A stretch of 64,000 bases of DNA from Saprospiraceae bacterium (GTDB taxonomy: Bacteria; Bacteroidota; Bacteroidia; Chitinophagales; Saprospiraceae). The stretch spans positions 25,085-89,084 of the forward strand of contig JABFRV010000029.1 of the NCBI GenBank assembly GCA_013140975.1. Direction: 5' to 3'. The notes under the pieces were generated by a model. The model did no database searches, was not told the DNA's origin, and saw only the letters and a program-made list of their open reading frames with translations. Position numbers and translations under genes: made by a program. Positions 1 to 7,821 of this stretch are shown here, in pieces. Within the stretch, counting starts at the first letter, position 1. Each line of letters opens with the position of its first letter.

Positions 1-779
1 GAAATTGAATACAATAAATTAAAAGAATCAATATCCCACAGTCGGATCGTTCTATCCCGGCTGGCAGTAACAAATATATTCGTATCCGGAATTCTCAACA
101 TGTCATTTATTGTGAATCTATGTGCATTTAATGGTTCCTGCACTTGTAATAAATCATTGATGTCAAGCATATGTAACCGAGCATCCATAGTGCCAGCAAT
201 GACTAAATTCTTATCGGGGTTTTCTAGAAGTGAAAAAATAGTTCTAGAGCCTTCAATCTGTACTTGTTGCTCAACGTCATTTATAGAATTCATTGTATAA
301 ATCTTGCCGCCCTGTCCGCCAATAATAAAACACTTTTTAGTTTGACTATATATAATACATCTCAATCCTGAAGATGACAACTTCATTGTTTGGATACTAT
401 CCGCTTTGTTTTTTCCAAAAGAACTTACGCTTCCATCTCCGCTTACTACAAATAATTGATCTTCGTGTAAGCACATGTCATATATAGCTTTACGATGTAC
501 TAAAATATTTCTTGCAGGTGTTTCTCTATTTTGATTAATTATGTAAACACTTCCATTATCTGCGCCGCAAAAAAGATTCCCAAATTCTTTATCAAAACAT
601 AAAGAAAAAACATGATTTGGGATTTCTGCAATTACTTTTCCATGCTCTTCGTGAATATTCCATTTTACAATTTTTCCATCTCCTCCTGCGCTAATAAATT
701 CTTCAGAATTATAATAATTACAAAGTGCGTAAACTGAACCTTCGTGTCCCTTAAATTCTTTATATAATTTTATATACAA
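1..779 (-). CDS. WD40 repeat protein, C-terminus cut by window edge
   Basis: An open minus-strand frame runs off the left edge, so only about 259 N-terminal residues are visible. They read as a beta-propeller: FKGHEGSVYALCNYY...ISAGGDGKIVKWN near the start and LNAHRFTINDM...VTASRDRTIRLWDID near the end are clear WD40 blades, with two or three degenerate blades between. There is no signal peptide, so the protein is probably cytoplasmic and a binding scaffold; its partner cannot be read from sequence. The start is uncertain: an in-frame TAG lies just upstream and no ATG occurs for about 100 codons, so TTG at 779 is the best choice. It begins 8 bp after the stop of the deiodinase-like gene, which suggests cotranscription with it and the SDR gene. 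Confident on family, not on function. Confidence 0.75.
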   Translation of the reverse strand, partial: MYIKLYKEFKGHEGSVYALCNYYNSEEFISAGGDGKIVKWNIHEEHGKVIAEIPNHVFSLCFDKEFGNLFCGADNGSVYIINQNRETPARNILVHRKAIYDMCLHEDQLFVVSGDGSVSSFGKNKADSIQTMKLSSSGLRCIIYSQTKKCFIIGGQGGKIYTMNSINDVEQQVQIEGSRTIFSLLENPDKNLVIAGTMDARLHMLDINDLLQVQEPLNAHRFTINDMLRIPDTNIFVTASRDRTIRLWDIDSFNLLYSI

Positions 780-787
780 TTTTATTC

Positions 788-1456
788 TTATCTATACCAA
801 CTTGTAAATTGATCCAAACTTTTTCTTTGTATATCTGGAACTTCAACATTATCCGCTGGGTATCCAATTGGAATTAACAAAAAAGCTTTTTCATTCTCGG
901 GTCTTTTCAATATTTCTTGCAGAAAATTCATAGGGCTTGGTGTGTGAGTTAAAGAAACAAGTCCTGCATTGTGTATAGCTGCTAATAACATTCCACATGC
1001 AAGGCCTACGGATTCTTGAACATAATAATTTTTTTTCCTTAATCCATTTTCTTCATCATAGGGTTTTCTAAATACTACAATTAATGCAGGAGCTATTTCC
1101 AAAAATTCTTTTTTCCAATCAGTTCCCAGATAGCTTAAATCTTCAAGCCATTCTTCCGGCATTCCACCATGATACGCTTTGTATTCTTCTTCTTCAGCAG
1201 CAATTCTGATTTGCTTTTTAATTTCCGGATTACTGACAACACAAAAAAACCAAGGCTGCTTATTTGCCCCGGAAGGAGCTGAATTTGCTGTAAGTAAAAT
1301 ACTTTGTATAATTTCTGTTGGAATTTCTTTTGAGGAAAATTCACGCACAGATCTTCTTTGATTCATTAACTCAAAAAAACTCTTTGATCTGCTAATCATT
1401 TCATCCTCTTCAAAACGAAGAGCCGTGTAAGGTTTGGTTTTGTAATTGCCTATCAT
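788..1456 (-). CDS. Iodotyrosine deiodinase-like nitroreductase-family flavoprotein
   Basis: FMN-dependent nitroreductase fold of 222 residues, soluble. The FMN-binding RRSVREF lies at residues 34-40 and APSGANKQPW at 60-69. Over its length it resembles animal iodotyrosine deiodinase (IYD) more than ordinary nitroreductases. The three active-site lid residues that bind the zwitterion of halotyrosine in IYD (Glu, Tyr, Lys) align here with E91, Y95 and K116. The C-terminal PDIQRKSLDQ also resembles the IYD tail. The predicted reaction is reductive dehalogenation of a halotyrosine, or flavin reduction of a similar amino-acid-like substrate; this is inferred from alignment by eye. The start ATG overlaps the stop of the SDR gene as ATGA, which supports this start and translational coupling. 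A later Met (residue 20) is a possible alternative start. Confidence 0.8.
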   Translation of the reverse strand: MIGNYKTKPYTALRFEEDEMISRSKSFFELMNQRRSVREFSSKEIPTEIIQSILLTANSAPSGANKQPWFFCVVSNPEIKKQIRIAAEEEEYKAYHGGMPEEWLEDLSYLGTDWKKEFLEIAPALIVVFRKPYDEENGLRKKNYYVQESVGLACGMLLAAIHNAGLVSLTHTPSPMNFLQEILKRPENEKAFLLIPIGYPADNVEVPDIQRKSLDQFTSWYR

Positions 1457-2154
1457 AAATCTCCTAGTTGTGGTCGCATTATAATTTCTTCAACAACAGC
1501 TGCTGGACTCATACGCACACACGATATAATTGCTTCGGCTACATCTTCTGCTTGCATGATTCTGGAATCAGGTATAGTTGCTCCTTTCCACGAGTCTGAC
1601 CAGGTTGCGCCCGGATAAACAGTAGTAACTTTAATACTATCATTTAATAATTCTTGTCGAAGACAACGACTAAAACCATTCATAGCAAATTTACTAATGC
1701 AATATAAGCTTCCTCCTTTATAAGGATCTAATCCCGCTATACTACAGATATTAAAAATAGATGCTGCCTGGCTCTTTCTTAACTTAGGAAGTAGTGAATT
1801 GGTAAGATAGAATGCAGAATACAGATTTGCATTCATTAGTTTTTCTAGTAAACCTTCTTCAGAATGAATGATATTTCCCGGAAGATACACGCCGGCGTTA
1901 TTTACAAGGATATCAAGCTCTTTGCATTCTTTATAAATAAATTCGGATAAAGTTTCAATTCCCCTCTTTTTAGATAAATCTGCTTCACAACATAATATTT
2001 TAACTGAGGGATTTATTCCTAATAATTCTGCCCTTACCGATTCTAATTCTATAATATTCCGTGAATTTAGAATTAAATGAATTCCATTCTGGACAAATTT
2101 TCTAGCGATAGCAAATCCTATTCCCTTACTTGAACCTGTGACTAAAGCATACAT
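1453..2154 (-). CDS. Short-chain dehydrogenase/reductase (SDR)
   Basis: Classical SDR of 233 residues. It has the NAD(P)-binding glycine motif TGSSKGIG near the N-terminus, the NNAG motif in the middle, an active-site Ser in the SIAG segment, and the catalytic YCISK (YxxxK). It is a soluble oxidoreductase acting on an alcohol or carbonyl; the substrate cannot be told. The frame extends 9 bp further to a TTG, but ATG at 2154 gives the usual SDR N-terminus (MYALVTG) and was chosen. Its stop overlaps the start of the IYD-like gene by 4 bp, so the two enzymes are probably made together and might act in sequence. Confidence 0.85.
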   Translation of the reverse strand: MYALVTGSSKGIGFAIARKFVQNGIHLILNSRNIIELESVRAELLGINPSVKILCCEADLSKKRGIETLSEFIYKECKELDILVNNAGVYLPGNIIHSEEGLLEKLMNANLYSAFYLTNSLLPKLRKSQAASIFNICSIAGLDPYKGGSLYCISKFAMNGFSRCLRQELLNDSIKVTTVYPGATWSDSWKGATIPDSRIMQAEDVAEAIISCVRMSPAAVVEEIIMRPQLGDL

Positions 2155-2208
2155 ACCTTGCAATAATTTATATAATCAGTTGCTAAGGTAAGCTGTAATA
2201 CGAATTTG

Positions 2209-3570
2209 TTAGTTGATAATTGTTCTGGTTTTGTCAGCCCTCGTATCTAAATCAACACTGCCATTTTCTAATCTGAGAACTCCTCTAGGACATACTGCTG
2301 AACATATTCCACAACCAACACAACTTGCCCTAACAATATCCTGTCCTCTTTGTGCATAAGCTTTAACATCTATGCCCATTTCACAATAAGTGCTACAATT
2401 GCCACAAGAAATACACTGTCCACCGTTGGTCGTAATTCTAAATTTAGATTTCTTTCTTTGAAAAATTCCCAGAACCGCAGCCATTGGACAACCAAATCTA
2501 CACCAGACTCTGCTCCCCATTAATGGATAAAATCCAACACCAATCACTCCTGAAAATGCAGCTCCAATAAAAAATCCATACCATTGGCTTAATTTGTAAC
2601 TATTCAAAAATAATAATTCAGCTTTTCCTGTAAATCTTGTGTATAAGACCATAGCGGTCATTATTACTACAAATACAAGAACAGAATGTATCATCCATCT
2701 TTCTATTTTCCATGCTTTCGTAGACTTATCGGATAATTGTCTATAAGGGTCACCTGCTGTTTCAGCCAATCCTCCGCATCCACATACCCAGGAACAATAC
2801 CATCTCTTGCCATAAAAATAAGTTAGTACAGGTGTAAATATTACTACGCTTGCAATTCCCCAAAAAAGTATAAATAGTCCAAATGTTCCGTTACTCAGCA
2901 TTTCATCAATATGCCAGCTATAGAAAAAATAATAATTCAATGGCCAGATATTTTTAAAATCATTGAATGGCAAGTTTAAACTTATCAATATCTCAGGTAA
3001 TAAAAAAGCAATGACTGTCTGAAAAAAAATAATTGAAATGGTTCTTATTATCTGATACCGATTATGACGATATTTATAAATAAACTTTATCCCTAATAAT
3101 AGTATGATAAACGTATAAAGTGTTCCATATACAAACCATTGGCTCGCTGGTTTTCCTTTCAATGCTATGCTTAATGGATCAAATAGCTTAACAATTCCTA
3201 GGTTATTGCCTGATTCAGAATGGCCTAAATATTGTGGAAACCAATACAATACTACATAGAAAGCTGTTAGAATAATTCCCATAACCCAAGCCCATGTTCC
3301 ACGATTACTCATTGAGTTGTGCCACACTCCATTATTCTTAATGCCTAATGATGAATGATTATATTTATTGTGTGAATAAATTACTGAACCAATTGCAATT
3401 ATTCCAAGACTTGAATAAAGTATTAAGGACGGATTTTCTTGTAAAGATCCAGTCCAAAATAGTAGTTGTAAGAATATTCCCAATCCAACCAAGACAAGAC
3501 TAAGTTTTTCAATTTTATTTAATTGAGAAGTTTCATGATGAGAGCTTATTGACAAGGATTCAAGTGACAT
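2209..3570 (-). CDS. Membrane 4Fe-4S protein, NapH/CcoG-like polyferredoxin
   Basis: A 453-residue membrane protein with about seven or eight hydrophobic segments, a mid-protein YCSWVCGCGG segment, a later WCRFGCP segment, and a C-terminal ferredoxin domain with two classic cluster motifs (CISCGNCSTYCEMG and CVGCGICSAVCPRG). This arrangement is that of NapH/NosR/CcoG-type proteins, which move electrons between the quinone pool or a cytoplasmic donor and a partner enzyme. The FAD oxidoreductase gene lies 11 bp upstream in the same operon and could be that donor. No nap, nos or cco genes lie nearby, so assignment to any one of these pathways is not justified. Confidence 0.75.
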   Translation of the reverse strand: MSLESLSISSHHETSQLNKIEKLSLVLVGLGIFLQLLFWTGSLQENPSLILYSSLGIIAIGSVIYSHNKYNHSSLGIKNNGVWHNSMSNRGTWAWVMGIILTAFYVVLYWFPQYLGHSESGNNLGIVKLFDPLSIALKGKPASQWFVYGTLYTFIILLLGIKFIYKYRHNRYQIIRTISIIFFQTVIAFLLPEILISLNLPFNDFKNIWPLNYYFFYSWHIDEMLSNGTFGLFILFWGIASVVIFTPVLTYFYGKRWYCSWVCGCGGLAETAGDPYRQLSDKSTKAWKIERWMIHSVLVFVVIMTAMVLYTRFTGKAELLFLNSYKLSQWYGFFIGAAFSGVIGVGFYPLMGSRVWCRFGCPMAAVLGIFQRKKSKFRITTNGGQCISCGNCSTYCEMGIDVKAYAQRGQDIVRASCVGCGICSAVCPRGVLRLENGSVDLDTRADKTRTIIN

Positions 3571-3581
3571 GTAATGAATAT

Positions 3582-4913
3582 TTAAGAGTTGAGAAACTGT
3601 AATGCAGAGTCCAGGTTTCGTGTCTTCTTTAATTGAAGAATTTTATTAAATCTTTGATTATACATATGGCAAATCTCGCTTTCATATTCGTTAAAAAATT
3701 CCGGATCAAAATTGGCCAGACTTAAATTTTCTATTACTTTTTCTAACTTCGTTTCATCCTTAATCCATTTTTCACACACTTCATGACGGTATCTTACTCC
3801 CATTAGATTAAATCCTAATATTTTTTCTGTTTCTTTGTTGTATACTAATCTGATAGAATGTAGTCCATTCTTATGCTCCCAATATAAAGATTCTGTCTTT
3901 TCATCTTTCGTAGGAACATATCCATACACCTGATACTCAATATCAAAAAACTTAGCTGAATTAAACCATATCCCCGGATCGTACGTTTTCTTATTTCCGC
4001 AAATCGTCGAAGCTACTGTTTGTCCCATTATTCTACCCGTATACCAAATCGCTTCAATATTTCTCCTTCCTGCATTAGGAGTTCTTAATTCCGCACAATC
4101 GCCTATTGCATATACATCAACAACATTTGTTTCTAAATAATTATTAACTAGAATTCCTATTGCAGTTTCTATCTCAGAGTTTTTAACAAATTCAATATTT
4201 GGGCTTACTCCCACTGTAATGCCTACAAATTGACAATCTATTATTTGTTCTGATTTCGCTATAACACATTCAACTTTATTCTCTCCTTTTATTTCTTTTA
4301 ATTCTTCACCAAGTCTCAGATCAATTCCTTGAATTCTAATATGCCTGTTTATCATTTCTGACTCTTCTGCAGGAAGAATATTGCTCCAAAAACTATGTTC
4401 TCTTACCAGAAAACTTACTGGAATTTTTCTGCTATGAAACATTTCTGCCATTTCTATCCCAATCAATCCTCCACCAACAATAACTGCGCGTTGAATTCCG
4501 TCCACAGTTCTTGATTCCATTGACTCCAGATCTTGCAAATGATATAATCCCTGTACCCCATTAAGATCTTGTCCCGGCCAACCAAAGAAATTCGATTTTG
4601 AACCAGTAGCCAATATCAATTTGTCATATCTAATTTCATTCCCAGACTGAACATAAATCTTTTTATGGTCGGGTTCAATTTTAATTACCCTATCTTTTAA
4701 TATTGAAATTCTATTTTTCTGCCAAAAATTATCTTCATACAATTTGGTATGCTCCCACTTCATATGTCCCATATATACATACATGAGAGCAGTCCTAGAA
4801 TATGGATACTCTGACTCTGAAGAGATCATGAGAATCTCGTGATCTGAATTTTTCCGTATAAAACGAGCAGCATTCGTACCTGCAATCCCATTTCCTATGA
4901 TTACTATTTTCAT
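3582..4913 (-). CDS. FAD-dependent NAD(P)/pyridine nucleotide-disulfide-family oxidoreductase
   Basis: 443 residues with the N-terminal FAD Rossmann motif IIGNGIAGTNAA, a second NAD(P) Rossmann motif VIVGGGLIGIEMA near residue 145, and the FAD-contacting motif VYAIGDCAEL near residue 270. No redox-active CxxxxC pair is seen, so it fits the rubredoxin-reductase/NirB N-terminal/NADH-dependent reductase group rather than disulfide reductases. About 130 C-terminal residues follow the usual fold and may serve partner binding. It is probably cotranscribed with the downstream membrane iron-sulfur protein and may feed electrons from NAD(P)H into it (inference from the 11-bp spacing). Confidence 0.8.
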   Translation of the reverse strand: MKIVIIGNGIAGTNAARFIRKNSDHEILMISSESEYPYSRTALMYVYMGHMKWEHTKLYEDNFWQKNRISILKDRVIKIEPDHKKIYVQSGNEIRYDKLILATGSKSNFFGWPGQDLNGVQGLYHLQDLESMESRTVDGIQRAVIVGGGLIGIEMAEMFHSRKIPVSFLVREHSFWSNILPAEESEMINRHIRIQGIDLRLGEELKEIKGENKVECVIAKSEQIIDCQFVGITVGVSPNIEFVKNSEIETAIGILVNNYLETNVVDVYAIGDCAELRTPNAGRRNIEAIWYTGRIMGQTVASTICGNKKTYDPGIWFNSAKFFDIEYQVYGYVPTKDEKTESLYWEHKNGLHSIRLVYNKETEKILGFNLMGVRYRHEVCEKWIKDETKLEKVIENLSLANFDPEFFNEYESEICHMYNQRFNKILQLKKTRNLDSALQFLNS

Positions 4914-4943
4914 TTACGGGTTATTGCTGAATTTATCATGGTT

Positions 4944-4951
4944 CAAATATA
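4944..4951 (-). promoter_or_regulatory. Candidate -7 box (TATATTTG) of the oxidoreductase/iron-sulfur operon
   Basis: Exact match to the Bacteroidota -7 consensus TAnnTTTG on the minus strand, about 30 nt before the oxidoreductase ATG. No clear -33 TTG at ideal spacing was identified. Confidence 0.45.
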
Positions 4952-5042
4952 ATGATTTCATGCATCATTAAAGATTTTCTTTAAGAAAGCTTCTTCTGCT
5001 CATTAGATAATTTGATCTCAATGAAGATTCAAATTCTTATGA

Positions 5043-6173
5043 CTATTTAAGCCATTGATGAAAATTAGATTTATGAATTACTTGGGTAGTTACAGGGCTA
5101 TATGTTTTAATAAAATGTGTGTTAAATCTCGATTTGTCACTATTATATTTAAATTCATATGCATGAATGTTTCCTTGAGATTCTTCAATATAATCAATTT
5201 CTGATTGATCTTTAGTTCTCCAGAAAAATGTATTAGCTCTTATATTATTATATGATAAGTACTTTTTTCTTTCACTCATAAGAAAATTTTCCCATAGCGC
5301 ACCCACATCATTTCTTAATTCAATAATATTAAAATTATTAATAACGGAATTTCTAATGCCATTATCATAAAAATAAATTTTTCTGCTCTTGTTTAATTCT
5401 GTCCGAATATTTCTACGAAAACATTGAATCCGAAACACAATAAAACAACTCTCTAAGATTTGAATGTATTTTTCTACTGTAGCTGAGCTTAGACCGGTTA
5501 TTTGTGCTAATTCATGGTAAGAAACCAGATTGCCTATTTGCAAGGCAATCGCTTGTAATAATTTTACAAGCTTGTCTGACTTCAGTAATTTCTCAATGTT
5601 TAAAATATCTTTAAACATATAACTGTCTGCTAGCAAATTTAATTTCTTTTCTTTTTTGTTGTTGGTACTTACAATTTCAGGATAATATCCATAGATCAGT
5701 CGTTGTTCCAATAATGATAATTCTTTTAACAATCCATGATGCTTTACCATTTCTGACCATGATAATGGGTATAAAATATGTTCCCATTTTCTTCCTGTTA
5801 ATGGCTCGTTGATATCATTTTTCAATTCAAAAGATGATGATCCAGTAACTATTATAGAGCAAGTTGAAATATTATCTACTATTTGTTTTATGATAAGACC
5901 AATATTATTAAATCTTTGCGCTTCATCGATGATTAATAGGTCATGATTGCCTATAAGTTCTGATAATTCTGCTAATGAAATTGAATCTAATAAGGTTCTA
6001 ATACCCTGATCATCTCCATTCCATTGTAGTACTTTTCTTGTTTCTAATTCTGGAAGATTCTTAACTAATGTTGATTTTCCCACCTGTCTTGTGCCTAGAA
6101 TAATAATAGCCTTTCCGTCATCGAGCTCAGCTCGAATTTCGGACAGTAAGAATCGATCTACAATTTCTTTCAT
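5043..6173 (-). CDS. AAA+ ATPase with DUF4143 C-terminal domain
   Basis: 376 residues. Walker A GTRQVGKST is at residues 27-35, Walker B LLIIDEAQ ends near 86, and a sensor-like IIVTGSSSF follows near 110. A winged-helix-like segment (YHELAQITGLSSATVEKYI) lies near residue 220, and the C-terminus has SEIDYI...YEFKY, which resembles a PD-(D/E)XK nuclease core as described for AAA_14/DUF4143 proteins. These are common accessory ATPases in Bacteroidota and archaea of unknown role; links to mobile or toxin-antitoxin-like systems have been suggested but are not established. It stands alone, and its upstream region holds a palindrome and three direct repeats that may regulate it. Confidence 0.85.
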   Translation of the reverse strand: MKEIVDRFLLSEIRAELDDGKAIIILGTRQVGKSTLVKNLPELETRKVLQWNGDDQGIRTLLDSISLAELSELIGNHDLLIIDEAQRFNNIGLIIKQIVDNISTCSIIVTGSSSFELKNDINEPLTGRKWEHILYPLSWSEMVKHHGLLKELSLLEQRLIYGYYPEIVSTNNKKEKKLNLLADSYMFKDILNIEKLLKSDKLVKLLQAIALQIGNLVSYHELAQITGLSSATVEKYIQILESCFIVFRIQCFRRNIRTELNKSRKIYFYDNGIRNSVINNFNIIELRNDVGALWENFLMSERKKYLSYNNIRANTFFWRTKDQSEIDYIEESQGNIHAYEFKYNSDKSRFNTHFIKTYSPVTTQVIHKSNFHQWLK

Positions 6174-6181
6174 TATTGGCT

Positions 6182-6189
6182 CAAAAATA
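6182..6189 (-). promoter_or_regulatory. Candidate -7 box (TATTTTTG) of the AAA+ ATPase gene
   Basis: Exact TAnnTTTG on the minus strand, 8 nt from the ATG, which would give a very short leader. A TTG that could serve as -33 lies 23 nt upstream inside the 16-bp palindrome. Confidence 0.4.
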
Positions 6190-6203
6190 TCACAATTCTA
6201 CCG

Positions 6204-6219
6204 AAAATTGATCAATTTT
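6204..6219. promoter_or_regulatory. 16-bp perfect palindrome, operator candidate
   Basis: AAAATTGATCAATTTT is its own reverse complement. It lies 30 bp before the ATPase ATG and covers the likely -33 region of the proposed promoter, where a bound protein would block transcription. AT-rich palindromes arise by chance more often than GC-rich ones, which limits confidence. Confidence 0.4.
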
Positions 6220-6220
6220 T

Positions 6221-6308
6221 AAAAAAGTGGCGATAAATTTAATATTGATTTAAAAAAAGTGGCGATAAATTTAATATTGATTTAAAAAAAGTGGCGATAA
6301 ATTTAATA
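6221..6308. repeat. Three 32-bp direct repeats upstream of the ATPase gene
   Basis: GTGGCGATAAATTTAAT starts at 6227, 6259 and 6291, an exact 32-bp period. The first two units are continued by ATTGATTTAAAAAAA and the third decays after 17 bases. 32 bp is close to three helical turns, so bound proteins would sit on one face of the DNA. There are no spacers, so this is not a CRISPR. Confidence 0.85.
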
Positions 6309-6381
6309 ATATCATATCAAGCCTATAGATTCAATCATGAATCGATAAAAACATTAACATAAATAGTTAATAATCAACTAA

Positions 6382-7803
6382 TTATTGATTCGGTTTTTTC
6401 TTATGAAACCACTTTTTCTTTTTATTGGAAGGTGGTTGGCCAGGTTCACTAGGAGGAATATCCTTTCTTTCATCATCATTTATCCTCTCATTTTGTTTAG
6501 GCGCTTGGTTGTCGCGATTCTCTGGGGGACGCTGTGGTGGTCTGTTTTCTCTATTGTCAGGTCTGCCTTGTTGATTTCTATTTGTTCCCTGTTGAGGACT
6601 ATTGCTTTGAGGAGGACGATTTTGCTGATTTGGTTGATTTTGCTGATTGGTTATTTCAGCACCTTGCATTTGATTCGGATTCTTTTTCTTCTTTTTCTTT
6701 TTCTTACGTTTCTCTATCGGTAATTCAAATGCGCCGGTTACATCAACAAATTCATCTTCAGGTTTTGTCTCAATATGATTCTCTTCTACAGCAATAATAT
6801 CATCAGGCATCTGCCCTTTATCATTCATTGCTTTTATTCTTCTAACTTCTTCGGGAGAAATAGGCATTACTATACTTCTTCCTTTATTAGGCTCGTATAA
6901 ATAATAGAGAACTCCTTTAAAAATATCAACCTTAACAAGATTTGCAGTACCATTTCTCGCTCTTAGAACTTCTACGTCATTAGGATATTTCTCAAGTTCC
7001 TCAATATACATATCGAGTTCATAATTCAGGCAGCATTTTAATCTTCCACACTGTCCGCTTAATTTAGATTGGTTGATTGCTATATTCTGATATCGCGCTG
7101 CATTCGTACTTACGGATTTAAAATCTGTCAACCAGGTTGAACAACATAATTCACGTCCGCAAGATCCAATACCTCCTATGCGTGCTGATTCTTGCCTTGA
7201 ACCAATCTGACGCATTTCAATTTTTATTTTAAATTCTTTAGCGTAGGATTTTACCAACTCGCGAAAATCCACCCATCCATCAGCAGTATAAAAAAAAGTT
7301 GCTTTCTTTTGGTCAGCCTGATATTCGACATCGCCAATTTTCATATCCAAGCTAAGGTTTCTTGCAATTACTCTCGCTTTAATAAGAGAAGGTTTTTCCA
7401 AGTTCCTGGATTCTGTCATCCGTTCAATATCTCTATGATTGGCTTTACGTAGAATTTCTCCGGCAATTCTATCTTCCTTGAAATTCTTCTTTTTCATTTG
7501 AAGCCTAACGAGTTCTCCCATAAGAGAAACGCGTCCAACATCCCAGTTTCCGTTGCCAAGATCAAGAACTACCAGATCTCCTGTAGTATACTGATAGTGT
7601 TCATGTACTTTAAAAAATGTCTTACGGGCTCCATTCTTAAAACTCACCTCTGCGAAGTGAAACTGGTTGGGATCTTCAAGATCCAATACAGTTAGCCAAT
7701 CGTATGTATTCAACTTGTTACAGCCTCCACTACTACAGTGTCCTTTATCGCCACAGCCCGTTGGAGTACCATTCTTTCCGGTACTACACCCTGAACATCC
7801 CAT
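6382..7803 (-). CDS. PSP1-domain protein, RicT/YaaT-like
   Basis: 473 residues in three parts. The N-terminus is rich in cysteine (C3, C6, C17, C23, C28). The central PSP1 core carries the conserved CGRELCC and CGRLKCC motifs; in Bacillus subtilis the RicT cysteines belong to the iron-sulfur-bearing Ric complex that controls RNase Y and development. The last 120 or so residues are a lysine run followed by low-complexity Asn/Gln/Pro/Arg sequence, probably disordered. It is soluble and lacks a signal peptide. The stop of holB lies 18 bp before its start on the same strand; holB-yaaT adjacency is known in Firmicutes, which supports the call. An RNA-related role here is inferred from the family. 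Confidence 0.85.
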   Translation of the reverse strand: MGCSGCSTGKNGTPTGCGDKGHCSSGGCNKLNTYDWLTVLDLEDPNQFHFAEVSFKNGARKTFFKVHEHYQYTTGDLVVLDLGNGNWDVGRVSLMGELVRLQMKKKNFKEDRIAGEILRKANHRDIERMTESRNLEKPSLIKARVIARNLSLDMKIGDVEYQADQKKATFFYTADGWVDFRELVKSYAKEFKIKIEMRQIGSRQESARIGGIGSCGRELCCSTWLTDFKSVSTNAARYQNIAINQSKLSGQCGRLKCCLNYELDMYIEELEKYPNDVEVLRARNGTANLVKVDIFKGVLYYLYEPNKGRSIVMPISPEEVRRIKAMNDKGQMPDDIIAVEENHIETKPEDEFVDVTGAFELPIEKRKKKKKKKKNPNQMQGAEITNQQNQPNQQNRPPQSNSPQQGTNRNQQGRPDNRENRPPQRPPENRDNQAPKQNERINDDERKDIPPSEPGQPPSNKKKKWFHKKKPNQ

Positions 7804-7821
7804 GTCCTTTATATTTTAAAA

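Noticed and set aside
6221..6308. CRISPR-like array from the 32-bp repeats
   Set aside because: The units are contiguous without spacers, only three copies exist, and no cas gene is present.
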